Origin: Acidobacteriota bacterium
Lineage (GTDB): Bacteria > Acidobacteriota > Blastocatellia > RBC074
Reading direction: 5' to 3'
DNA length: 64,000 nucleotides
Assembly: GCA_016715865.1 (NCBI GenBank)
Contig: JADJXM010000005.1
Span: forward strand, 328,230-392,229
Made by a program: the position numbers and the translations under genes. This document shows positions 1-8,706 of the stretch, piece after piece. Within the stretch, counting starts at the first letter, position 1. Every line of letters begins with the position of its first letter. The notes under the pieces were generated by a model. That model was given only the letters and a program-made list of their open reading frames with translations, was not told the DNA's origin and ran no database searches.

Positions 1-760
1 TTTCGCTGCCGCTGAGCGATACTTTTTCATAGGCTCGCGCAGGCGCGGGTTGCAGCGTCACCTCGTCGTGCTGCGCGCACCAGGCGGTTCGTTTGCCGTT
101 CATTATGACCTGGGTTTTCAAAATGCACTCGATACCTTTGGTGACAGCTGTTTTTGCCCGCTTGCGGCGAGCTTCATCCACAAACGTGTAAGCCGGAGAC
201 TTTCGCGCTATCTCGTCCAACAGCGTCAGCACGCCAGCCATGGCATCATCGTTGAATGTGATGTGGGAGTAATATCCCTGGCGCAGTGGATAATACTGCG
301 GCCAGCCGCCATTGGCGTATTGTGCAGCCAGCAGGTAATCCAGCCCTTTCAGAAATGCCTCTTTAAGTCGAGACTGCTTTGTGGCGTTAAATACTCTTGC
401 CAGATAGATCATCTGCTGGCGGGTTGCGCCGTTGTCAATCGTTGTGTCCGTGTTGGATTGCTCATTAGCGAGATGTGAGGTTTCAATTGGGCCCAGCACC
501 ACAGCCATATCAAGATTCTTCGGCCAGCCGCCATTGAGGCGTTGCCAAAGTAACAGGTTCTCGGCGACACGCATCGCTTCTGCGCCGGCATACCATCCCG
601 GTTTTTGATTGAGTGCGTTCTCCCAGCGTATCTGCGAACGCTGGTCTTCCTGAACCGCCGTCACGTCAATCGCCAGTAGGGAAGCCGGGAACAACAGGAT
701 GGCAATTACAGAAGCCATAATTGTAAATCCCATGATTGCATTGACGGTTCCTGGTTGCAT
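1..760 (-). CDS. Pectate lyase, PL10-like (3' end outside window)
   Basis: Secreted pectin-cleaving lyase of the PelA/Pel-15 (PL10) type; the family cuts polygalacturonate by beta-elimination. The 253 visible residues start with a hydrophobic signal segment ending near LLAIDVTA. They then carry the repeated NGGWP motif (GGWPKNLDM and GGWPQYYPL), the segment TTIDNGATRQQMIYLARVF, FNDDAMAGVL, and WCAQHDEVTLQPAPARAYE, all characteristic of this (alpha/alpha)-toroid family. The ATG at 760 is preceded by AGGAG nine bases upstream; in-frame ATGs at 733 and 718 are alternatives. The C-terminal half is beyond position 1. It is the last visible gene of the long minus-strand sugar locus, after the DUF6807 gene. 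Family assignment is from remembered motifs and is quite secure. Confidence 0.85.
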   Translation of the reverse strand, partial: MQPGTVNAIMGFTIMASVIAILLFPASLLAIDVTAVQEDQRSQIRWENALNQKPGWYAGAEAMRVAENLLLWQRLNGGWPKNLDMAVVLGPIETSHLANEQSNTDTTIDNGATRQQMIYLARVFNATKQSRLKEAFLKGLDYLLAAQYANGGWPQYYPLRQGYYSHITFNDDAMAGVLTLLDEIARKSPAYTFVDEARRKRAKTAVTKGIECILKTQVIMNGKRTAWCAQHDEVTLQPAPARAYEKVSLSGSE

Positions 761-836
761 AACTCTTTACTCCTGAAATCGAGCTGCGCCGTGTCTGTCG
801 CAGGAAGTTTTACCCGGGTATTTTCAGGAACCGCGC

Positions 837-2105
837 TCAGTCAAATTCTGACGACGATTGCCGGGCCTGCATTTTCACCTGGTCTTGATCGGCATAGGCT
901 CGGTAATGCTGCGGCAATCGCGCACTGGCGGCATCGCCGGCGTGGATCAATACACGATGTCGAATCGTCAGTGTCTTTCCGGGAGCTAACAAGTATGAAC
1001 CATCCGCTTTGGGGTTGTTCGTGTACGCTCGTTCACCGAACGGATTTGTAGCGAACAATCCGTAATCGCGGACCATCCAGAACGAAGGATGGCGAAAGCT
1101 GGAAGGGTGATCGAAGATCGTGATGCCGAGCCGCTCCCCTGCGACTGTACCTGAGTAGTCGCACCAGTCGGCCCGCTTGCCCCATGTCGCCGTCTCTCCC
1201 TGCAGGCCGAGGGAGTTTTCCAGCCGCCCAGTCCCGTCTTTGGCCTGCAACTCCGCGGCGACGCGGATGGCGAACGAACCTTCCTTTGTATCTCCGAATT
1301 TGACGGGACCACCCGTCGGTTTCAGTTCGATGACGAAATCGATCATGCGCGCATCGGGCAGGCTGTAAAAGGTGATCTCGCGGCGGTCGTTTAGAATTCG
1401 TTCTCCTTTGGCCGTTACCCATTCGCTGTGCGCCACCAATCGCCCGTATACCGGCCCGCTGACTATTTCGTCGAATGAGCGATGTTCTATTCGTCCAGGC
1501 GCTTTGCCTTCCTCGCCCCAGAAATCAGTGCCGTTTGCATCGCCGTGCGAAAACCACCACGCCCTGTGATGAGGGTGGTCGAGCGGTTCGCCGGTTATGC
1601 CACGCACGACAGGATAGCCACGCGTGACGACCGTTCCGGAGGCAGCCTTGAATGGATGCAAAAACGGCTTGGGTGAACTGGTTTTGAAGTAGTATCCGGT
1701 AAAAGTCTGACCGTTAATTTTCACTTCAATACGGTCTGTCAATCTTGAGAGGCTGACACCTCCGACGGGTTTCACCTTGCCGGCCTGTCGACTGAAGACG
1801 GCACGGTAGCTCGGCGTACCAACGTCCTCGCGGCCCTCCTCCACCCAGGTCAGGCGTACAGTTTTACCATGTTCAACCCATTCCCATTGAGCCGGGATTT
1901 TGTCTTTTGGCGCTGACTCGTTTACTACGGCGACCGACTTGAAGGCAGCAGGTGCGGCAATCACTGTCGTGTGCGGCACAAACCATGGCGTTGGCTGACT
2001 GCCGGCGAACGCGACTTGACCTGATCGCATCCAATGGGCGCCGCCATATCCCATAACAGATAATATCAACGCCCAGGTAAATATCTTTTTTATCGTTGCT
2101 TTCAT
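837..2105 (-). CDS. DUF6807 (PmoA-type) secreted protein
   Basis: 422-residue exported protein of the PF14100 'PmoA'/DUF6807 family, which is common in carbohydrate-utilisation loci of Acidobacteriota, Planctomycetota and Bacteroidota; no reaction is established. The start chosen (MKATIKK) puts a basic N-terminus directly before a hydrophobic signal segment. Longer in-frame starts exist at 2138 and 2156, and none of the three has a convincing ribosome site. The diagnostic stretch LDHPHHRAWWFSHGD, with its histidine cluster, and the downstream GTDFWGEE are intact. The gene sits between the PL10 lyase and a two-module esterase on the same strand, consistent with a periplasmic role in pectin-derived sugar processing. 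The old 'methane oxygenase' label for the family should not be taken as function. Confidence 0.75.
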   Translation of the reverse strand: MKATIKKIFTWALILSVMGYGGAHWMRSGQVAFAGSQPTPWFVPHTTVIAAPAAFKSVAVVNESAPKDKIPAQWEWVEHGKTVRLTWVEEGREDVGTPSYRAVFSRQAGKVKPVGGVSLSRLTDRIEVKINGQTFTGYYFKTSSPKPFLHPFKAASGTVVTRGYPVVRGITGEPLDHPHHRAWWFSHGDANGTDFWGEEGKAPGRIEHRSFDEIVSGPVYGRLVAHSEWVTAKGERILNDRREITFYSLPDARMIDFVIELKPTGGPVKFGDTKEGSFAIRVAAELQAKDGTGRLENSLGLQGETATWGKRADWCDYSGTVAGERLGITIFDHPSSFRHPSFWMVRDYGLFATNPFGERAYTNNPKADGSYLLAPGKTLTIRHRVLIHAGDAASARLPQHYRAYADQDQVKMQARQSSSEFD

Positions 2106-2171
2106 TGCGGTTTGAACCCCATTTTTATCATTTATCATGGCCGGAAGATCAGTCATTGATCCGGCGTGAGT

Positions 2172-4364
2172 TCATTGCTGGTCGATGAAGAGGCGATAGG
2201 TCTTCGCCACGCTCTCATTTTTGTTGCGCTCGGTAATCAACAGTGCGTTGTCCGCTTTTGCCACGCGTGAGGCCGCGAACGAATCATCATATAGTTTGTT
2301 GGTTTCAGCGGTCCCGATCTGTTGTCCGAGAGCGTTGACTGCATTGACGATCCAAACCTGTCGCGGCGCGAGCGCTGCCACCAGGTCGGGCAGATCAAAA
2401 GAACGCAAGACACCCGTAACCACCTGCTCGAAGATCTGACGATGAATCCGCTGATTAATGACGGTCTGGTAAGAAGCGAGCATTCCCTCCAACGCGATTT
2501 TTCCGATGCGCTCATCCATCGCCGAGGCATAGAGTAATGGGACCGCGCCGGCGTCTTTACCGAACCCGATTATTCTGGTCCGATCGACTTCCGCTCGCGC
2601 CGCCAGCAGATCGATGCCGCGCATCACATCCACCATACGCATTCCAACCAGGGGTTTCCCAATGTGTAACGCTGTCATTGCGCTATCGAAGTCTCCGAAA
2701 TAGACGGGAAAGTCATCGCCACTCTCGTCTCCGGGGTACCGCGTTTCACCCATCCCTCGTATATCAATCGCCAGTACGATGAGACCGGCCTTGACGAACT
2801 GTTCGATCTCGCCGCCCGGCGATGCCGCGGCAGACTTGCCGCCACCGTGGACATAGATCATGGCAGGTTTGCTCCCGCCGCTTGCATCAGGTAAGAAGAG
2901 CAACGATGGAATGACGATCCCGGGCTCACTCTCATAGACGAGCTTTTCTATGTGGTAACCTTCGCGCGCTATCAGGCCGAAGTGCCTCGTTTTGAGGTCG
3001 GTCTTCCGATCTTCGAATGCAGTCAGACTGCGCACACGATTACGAATCTCTTCCCTGGAAAACGGCCTGCCTTTTGGACGAAACTGTTCCGCGCGCCGCT
3101 GGTTCAACGCAAAGACTGTCTCGCCGCCGAGGCTGACTGAAACCTGGCCGGAATCGGTGCATTGCAGCTCTTTCTCGGTGGCGATAGCTACTTCGGGCTC
3201 AGGCTCTCGATCTTCCGCGCCCTTCAACCAGCGCGCGAACCAGCTGTATGCGGCTATTCTGCGCGGTTTAGAATACCCGTGACCGTCGTCGGCTTCGACC
3301 ATCAATAATTTTTCGGGCGTGCCGGTCAGTTTGTAAATGCTCTGCGCTTCTCGATAAGTTGCACGCGCGCCACCGATCGAGAAAAAGTCGCGAATAGCTG
3401 AAAGAATCAGGTAAGGTTTCGGCGAGAAGGCATAAATGAAATCGGCGTGATCCAGTCCAGCGCCAATCCATGGCACCAGATTCTGCTCGGCATCCTGTGG
3501 GCCGATGGTCTCGATCAACGCACGCCACGAGGTCAGGTAACAGGAAGGCGCTGCGACATGAATTCGATCATCGAGCGCTCCGAGGTAGGCTGTGTGTGTG
3601 CCCCCGCCTGAATTGCCTGTCAGGCCGATGCGTGAGGCATCCACTTCAGGGCGGGAGAGCAGGTAGTCGAGCGCGCGAATTCCATCCCAGATTGTATATC
3701 GCGCCAGATTGTCGCCCGTGAGCAGGCATTGAATGCCAATGATCGTGTGTTCGGTTGTCGAGTGGCGGACTTTCGATTCGCCAAAATCCGTGTCGAACAT
3801 CTGCACGCGTTCGCCCTGCCCGATCTGGTCCCATGCCAGTGCAACATAACCCTTTTGAGCGAACGACCCGAGTATTTGCTGCCACGTATCGTGTGCTTTT
3901 GCTCCCTCTTCGTGGCCGAGGGGAAAGAGGATGGCCGGAAATGGCCCGCGTCCGCGTGTCGGCAGATAGAGACTGGCCGTGACGTAAAACCGTGGCTGAC
4001 TTTCGAAGATGACTTTCTCGATTTTGTATCCATCACGTTCGATCATGCCAACTATGCGTGCATTGAGGGGCGTTCGAGCCGGGAATGGTCCCCCCAATGA
4101 CTGCATCATTCGTTCGCGAATATACGCCTTGCGCTCCGAGACCTGCTGCGCCGAAGTGAAGCCGGCGATTTTGCGCTCACGTTCCGCGAGCAGTCTGAAA
4201 GCGAGCTGATGAATATGATCCGGCAGCATGCTCCTAAGGTTGCGGAAGTCTCCGAGGCCGGAGAGGAAGTCGGTCTCGTTCGATCTCTGAGCTATCGACG
4301 GTTCAACACTGACACCAGCCAATACCACACAAATCATGATCAGGATGATAAATCGTTGCTGCAT
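2172..4364 (-). CDS. Two-module acetyl-esterase-like alpha/beta hydrolase
   Basis: 730-residue secreted protein built from two tandem alpha/beta-hydrolase modules of the acetylxylan-esterase / dienelactone-hydrolase type, probably removing acetyl or other acyl groups from plant polysaccharides. The signal segment (MQQRFIILIMICVVLAG) supports the start at 4364, ten bases after the upstream stop; the longer frame overlaps that gene. Module 1 has nucleophile elbow GNSGG (Ser252), an Asp near 326 (SAIRDFF) and His near 362 (DDGHGY). Module 2 (about residues 440-725) keeps the fold signature YVHGGGKS, but its elbow reads GKDAG, with Asp where the serine belongs, so it is probably inactive. A similar architecture recurs at 10519-12546. 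Confidence 0.8.
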   Translation of the reverse strand: MQQRFIILIMICVVLAGVSVEPSIAQRSNETDFLSGLGDFRNLRSMLPDHIHQLAFRLLAERERKIAGFTSAQQVSERKAYIRERMMQSLGGPFPARTPLNARIVGMIERDGYKIEKVIFESQPRFYVTASLYLPTRGRGPFPAILFPLGHEEGAKAHDTWQQILGSFAQKGYVALAWDQIGQGERVQMFDTDFGESKVRHSTTEHTIIGIQCLLTGDNLARYTIWDGIRALDYLLSRPEVDASRIGLTGNSGGGTHTAYLGALDDRIHVAAPSCYLTSWRALIETIGPQDAEQNLVPWIGAGLDHADFIYAFSPKPYLILSAIRDFFSIGGARATYREAQSIYKLTGTPEKLLMVEADDGHGYSKPRRIAAYSWFARWLKGAEDREPEPEVAIATEKELQCTDSGQVSVSLGGETVFALNQRRAEQFRPKGRPFSREEIRNRVRSLTAFEDRKTDLKTRHFGLIAREGYHIEKLVYESEPGIVIPSLLFLPDASGGSKPAMIYVHGGGKSAAASPGGEIEQFVKAGLIVLAIDIRGMGETRYPGDESGDDFPVYFGDFDSAMTALHIGKPLVGMRMVDVMRGIDLLAARAEVDRTRIIGFGKDAGAVPLLYASAMDERIGKIALEGMLASYQTVINQRIHRQIFEQVVTGVLRSFDLPDLVAALAPRQVWIVNAVNALGQQIGTAETNKLYDDSFAASRVAKADNALLITERNKNESVAKTYRLFIDQQ

Positions 4365-4374
4365 CCGGGCACCT

Positions 4375-5706
4375 CTACAGTTTGACCAGCTCATTGATTT
4401 TGATTATCTGACCACCTCGCTCGATACTGCGATACGCCGCGATGCCGATCAGGCTTGCCAGTGCGCCCGCACGCAGGTCGGCGCGCAATCCCAGTGGATC
4501 AGGCTGCTGCGCGCCGCGAAAGATCAGATCATGTAATGACCCGTCAGCGCCGCCATGTCCACCCGTGCGCCGCTCTTCGGTGACGGTCACGGGCTCGGAT
4601 TTTCCAAAACTTCGCGTCAATCGCAACTCGTCGTTTCTGAATCCGCCACCTCTAAAGTCGTGATAATCAATTCTCCCTTTCGTTCCATTGAACGATATCG
4701 ATTGACCTTCGTATGGCAGAAATGTATTGGCAGTGTAGTTCAGCGTCACCCCATTCTCATATTTAACAACCACCGACATCGTGTCGTAGATATCGATATC
4801 CTCGCTCCACACACAACCATCACGCAGATAGCCGTCTTCAGACTCGCATTCAGTATAGAGTTTGACGTACCGCGGGTTCTTCGTAACATCCCAATAAAAC
4901 TGGCACTGCTGTTTATGCGGGCAGATGCGACAGTTGGTGGCGCGAAAGCGGTTGTTGCGACCATAGAATTTCAGTTCGCCGCGCGCCATGACCTCGACCG
5001 GCGTCGAATCGAGCCACCAGTTTGCCTGATCGAAATGATGGGATGCTTTGTGGACCAGCAGAGTGCCTGAGTTCTCTTTCTTTCGATGCCAGCGGCGGAA
5101 GTAATCGGCGCCGTGGCTGGTGTCCAGGTATTCATGAAAGTCGACGGAGATCACCTCGCCAATTGCCTTTTGCATCAAAAGCTCTTTCACCCTCTTGTCT
5201 TTCAATCCGTGGCGCGCGTTGAAAGTGACGGTGATGTGCTTCCCGGTCTTCTTCTGGGCATCGAGAATCGCCTGACATTGTTGTTCATCGGTGCAGAGCG
5301 GTTTTTCGCTCATCACATCGCAACCCAGCTCCATGGCGCGGATGATGTAACGTGCGTGCGTGCCGTCGGGAGTTGTCACGGTTACCCTGTCGGGGCGCGT
5401 CTCTCTGATCATCCGGTCGAAGTCAGTGAAGATCGGGGCATTCACCCCGATCAACTTCTGCGCGGCTGCGGCACGTTTAGGGTTGATGTCGCACAGGCCA
5501 ACGATCTCGACAACGTCGCTATAACCTTTGACAACTTCCTGGCCCCAGGTAAATGAGCCGCGCGAGCCGGTGCCGACAATCGCCATCTTTATTTTCTGCG
5601 TGGTCTGCGCAGCATTTGTGCATCCGGCAATGACAGTTGTCGCCGCCAGCGATGCGCCACCGGCCACGAAATCGCGCCGGGTGATAGATTCTTTTTTATC
5701 AGTCAT
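4375..5706 (-). CDS. Tat-exported Gfo/Idh/MocA family oxidoreductase
   Basis: 443-residue NAD(P)-dependent sugar oxidoreductase or NAD-dependent glycosidase-like protein. It begins with a twin-arginine signal (ITRRDFVAGGASLAATT) ending in a lipobox-like AGC, so it is probably exported folded with its cofactor. The Rossmann motif MAIVGTGSRGSF follows, then the conserved EKPLCTDEQQ and a C-terminal Gfo/Idh domain. A cysteine-rich insert (CRICPHKQQCQFYWD) may bind metal. The ATG at 5706 has a GAGGAG site close upstream; the longer frame overlaps the amidohydrolase gene. Substrate is unknown; the locus suggests a pectic sugar or oligosaccharide. Confidence 0.85.
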   Translation of the reverse strand: MTDKKESITRRDFVAGGASLAATTVIAGCTNAAQTTQKIKMAIVGTGSRGSFTWGQEVVKGYSDVVEIVGLCDINPKRAAAAQKLIGVNAPIFTDFDRMIRETRPDRVTVTTPDGTHARYIIRAMELGCDVMSEKPLCTDEQQCQAILDAQKKTGKHITVTFNARHGLKDKRVKELLMQKAIGEVISVDFHEYLDTSHGADYFRRWHRKKENSGTLLVHKASHHFDQANWWLDSTPVEVMARGELKFYGRNNRFRATNCRICPHKQQCQFYWDVTKNPRYVKLYTECESEDGYLRDGCVWSEDIDIYDTMSVVVKYENGVTLNYTANTFLPYEGQSISFNGTKGRIDYHDFRGGGFRNDELRLTRSFGKSEPVTVTEERRTGGHGGADGSLHDLIFRGAQQPDPLGLRADLRAGALASLIGIAAYRSIERGGQIIKINELVKL

Positions 5707-5768
5707 CTCATCTCCTCGTTCAATACCGGTTACGAAAATGTCCAGGCGTGTAAATTCAAGAATGGATT

Positions 5769-6659
5769 TTATCGGCCCGGTTTCAGGATGTGAATCATAG
5801 TCTCGGCAAAGATCCTGCGCCGCACGGAGTCGGGAACTTCGCACGCATCAAGCAGGCGGTTGTACTGTGCGATCAGTTTCTCCAATTCCAAAGGATCTTC
5901 ATCGGTGCCGAAAACCAGCTTCTCGAAGGCATGCGGCGTTCCCACAGGCATATGTTCCTGTCCGCTTGTCTGCCCCCACCAGAGATACTTTTTGAAGATG
6001 GTCAGCTCGTCCTTCTTTTTGATCAGCGAACTGCCTGTGAGATCAAAGAAGAGATTAGGATTCCATCGCGCTGTTTCAGCCGCTTCGTCGTACCAGGGGT
6101 TGCCAAAATGAGTGCCGATGAGAATCAGTTCAGGAAACGCGCGCGCCAGTGTGTCCAGATACATCGGTCGCATCCGGGCCATCGACCCCGTGAGACTCGG
6201 AATTTTATCGTTTGGACGTGAACTGATGCCAGTGTGCATCAACGCAATCAGTCGGTAACGCTCGGCGCGGGCAAAGACGGGAAAGTAGCTCGGATCGTCA
6301 TAATTCTTCAACGGACTGTGTATCTTCAATCCTCTGAAACCAGCGGCATATGCGCGGTCGATCTGGCTGAGCACGTCGCTCTCATCCAGTTCAATCCAGA
6401 GGAATGGGACGATCACATCGGGATACTTACTGGCAGCCTCCTTCAGTTTGTCGAAATGCCCGCGCTTTGCTGACAGACAGGCGACTGCTTTGTTCTTACG
6501 ATATATGCGAACTAAATCTTCTATAAAGTTTGGACGCTCATCGTAATGTATATGCGCATCAACATAACGCGGAGCGTTTTGTGCCCGAGCGATTGTCTCA
6601 GTCAGGCTCCACACCAGTAAACCCAACAGGATGGTGCATGCAATTCTTTTTTGACTCAT
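5769..6659 (-). CDS. Exported amidohydrolase-family protein
   Basis: 296-residue metal-dependent hydrolase of the amidohydrolase_2 (PF04909) type. The metal-binding HxH is in VDAHIHYDERP right after a cleavable signal peptide (CTILLGLLVWSLTETIARA). Further conserved positions are MHTG, IGTHFGNPW and the terminal GTDEDP. Families of this fold hydrolyse lactones or decarboxylate aromatic acids; in a pectin locus lactone hydrolysis is plausible but only inferred. The start at 6659 follows the esterase stop by 13 bases and has AGAGG upstream; the extra 127 residues of the longer frame overlap the esterase and are rejected. Confidence 0.8.
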   Translation of the reverse strand: MSQKRIACTILLGLLVWSLTETIARAQNAPRYVDAHIHYDERPNFIEDLVRIYRKNKAVACLSAKRGHFDKLKEAASKYPDVIVPFLWIELDESDVLSQIDRAYAAGFRGLKIHSPLKNYDDPSYFPVFARAERYRLIALMHTGISSRPNDKIPSLTGSMARMRPMYLDTLARAFPELILIGTHFGNPWYDEAAETARWNPNLFFDLTGSSLIKKKDELTIFKKYLWWGQTSGQEHMPVGTPHAFEKLVFGTDEDPLELEKLIAQYNRLLDACEVPDSVRRRIFAETMIHILKPGR

Positions 6660-6672
6660 GGTTTTTCCTCTC

Positions 6673-8706
6673 TCAAGGTTTGCCCGGAACGACCAACTCA
6701 CAGCGATGCAGGTGGTGGCGATGGAGTTGAAAGGCCTGGTATAGCCGTTCGGCGCCATAACGGACATCGGGTGTCCAGGTGTAACTCCACGATTCATTGT
6801 CCAGCAAAAGCGGGACAGTCGTGCCTGGTGGAGTGTTTGGATCAAGGCGGATAAGGCTCGTCCGTTCTTTGGCGCTTGTCCACTCGAGTTGTTTCTGCTC
6901 TTGAAGATCGGCAACTTCAGCGATCCAGTGAGAATCCGTGTGGATCTTGGCGCGATACCAGTTGTTCTTGTCGAACGGATCAAGTCCCTGTCGCAATCGC
7001 ACCCAGATTGTGGCCTCTTCGCCCGGATCCAAAACGCCATTACCGTTGCCTCTGCCTTCGGTGACAGTCCGCGCTACCGATGCGCCTCCGCCCTGATTGC
7101 CTTTTTGGCGAAAGACGTTCAGCTTTGCAGTGCGGCCATCAAGTATCATCAACTCGCGCGCCGGCTCGATCAGTTCCGGAATTACCAGCACATCAATGTT
7201 CTTCGTCACCGAATGCCACCCATCGTATCGGAGCGTGAGCATCAGCCGCGTCGGAGCAAAGTAACCAGCGCCGGCGGTGAAGCGTATGCTCATTTGGCCT
7301 GAAATATTTATCGCCGCACCAGCCTCAAGCCTGTTGATCCTGGCTTCGCCTGACACGATGCTGGCTGTCGGATAATCGCTCGTCAGAGTCACACGGATAT
7401 CATCCATTGCAACGCCACGCGGATTGTAGATGCGAACGGGCAGTGACAGTTCCTGATCCGGCACCAGACGCAGCTTGTCTTTCACAGTCAGAGGTAAAAC
7501 CACAGGAGGCTGCCCGCCCGTGCCGGGACCCACGATACTTATCTGATGACCGTTGCCATCCATGCTGAAGTTGAGACGACCTTCCTGGTCCGTGCGCGTT
7601 TCAGTTTTTGCTGTGACACCGGTCGCCAGATTGTGGTCCATGACCAGATACTGCGTATTGGGCTGATAAAGCGGCGCGGTCGTGATCTCGATTCGCCGCT
7701 GTGCCACGGGCGGCCCATCCGGCGCCCAGCGGCGTGTCGTTACACGCAGGCCGCTCTGATTTACGTCCTCAAGGCAGGTGAATCCCGATTCGACGCCTGC
7801 CGTTTGTATGCGATAGTGGCAGACCTCGAAAGCCGGGTAAGGATTATCGTGACTCCACTTCTCCGGCACATTATCGAGAGTCGAATCAGCGAAGGCTTTC
7901 ATGTGGAAATCGAACGTCTCGGCGATTGACGTCGCCCAATGCCGGTGGTATTCATCGCGCCGGTACTCGAACGATACTTCGTCCGACCGGGCATATGCCT
8001 CACGCGTCTCTTCGTGATACTGGCTGATGTAATCGCCGCTGGCGCGAATCAGCCGCACTTTGGTTCGCGCATGATTGCCGACGTGATCTTTCGGTCGCCA
8101 CAATACGCGGCGCCCTTTCTCTCCCGCATAAAATTCCGGCCCGGGATTGAATGCCGATGCGCTGCCAATCAGATCAGGATATCGCGCGCTCAGATACAGG
8201 CTCATAAATCCGCCCATGCTCAATCCTGAAATCGCGCGAGCGCGGCGAGATGACAGCGTTCGATATGTCCCGTCTATGTGCGCAACCAGTTCGCTAAAAT
8301 AGATACCGAAATCGAAATCTCCACCCTTCTCAAGAATGTCCCACGGAGTGCCGCCGTAAAAGCCTGTGTAATCGCTTGGAACAAAACCGTCAACCGCAAC
8401 TACAATCACAGGGTGAGCGGATACGAACTCGACGATCTTCGGCACCGTGTCCGTGCCGTTGTCATAATGCTCCAGTGTGTAACGATCACTATGACCATGA
8501 AAATAATAGATCACCGGGTAGGCACGTTTGCCGGCCTCGTAATCGGATGGCAGAAAGATGCGGTAATGACGCGGCCCGCCAAAGACTTTTGAACTATGCG
8601 TGCGGTCGAAAAATGGTCTTTGCATCGCTGCCTCAATGGCTGGGATAGCGCATTGCAGCGGCAGGAAGATGACCAGAAGGATTGCAGCGCTTCGTACCCG
8701 GATCAT
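6673..8706 (-). CDS. Secreted CE1-type esterase with long beta-rich C-terminus
   Basis: 677-residue exported esterase. Residues 1-27 are a signal peptide. Residues about 35-280 form a PF00756 (esterase D / feruloyl-esterase-like) domain with YYFHGHSDR and nucleophile GLSMGG (Ser163). The remaining ~390 residues look like two or three beta-sandwich domains and contain a short calcium-loop-like GRGNGNGVLDPGEEA (about residue 570), a pattern used by adhesion or dockerin-like modules. It likely deacylates polysaccharide. The start ATG overlaps the upstream stop by four bases (ATGA) with GGAGGT just before it, so translation is coupled to the 586-residue protein. The C-terminal region has no family I can name. 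Confidence 0.75.
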   Translation of the reverse strand: MIRVRSAAILLVIFLPLQCAIPAIEAAMQRPFFDRTHSSKVFGGPRHYRIFLPSDYEAGKRAYPVIYYFHGHSDRYTLEHYDNGTDTVPKIVEFVSAHPVIVVAVDGFVPSDYTGFYGGTPWDILEKGGDFDFGIYFSELVAHIDGTYRTLSSRRARAISGLSMGGFMSLYLSARYPDLIGSASAFNPGPEFYAGEKGRRVLWRPKDHVGNHARTKVRLIRASGDYISQYHEETREAYARSDEVSFEYRRDEYHRHWATSIAETFDFHMKAFADSTLDNVPEKWSHDNPYPAFEVCHYRIQTAGVESGFTCLEDVNQSGLRVTTRRWAPDGPPVAQRRIEITTAPLYQPNTQYLVMDHNLATGVTAKTETRTDQEGRLNFSMDGNGHQISIVGPGTGGQPPVVLPLTVKDKLRLVPDQELSLPVRIYNPRGVAMDDIRVTLTSDYPTASIVSGEARINRLEAGAAINISGQMSIRFTAGAGYFAPTRLMLTLRYDGWHSVTKNIDVLVIPELIEPARELMILDGRTAKLNVFRQKGNQGGGASVARTVTEGRGNGNGVLDPGEEATIWVRLRQGLDPFDKNNWYRAKIHTDSHWIAEVADLQEQKQLEWTSAKERTSLIRLDPNTPPGTTVPLLLDNESWSYTWTPDVRYGAERLYQAFQLHRHHLHRCELVVPGKP

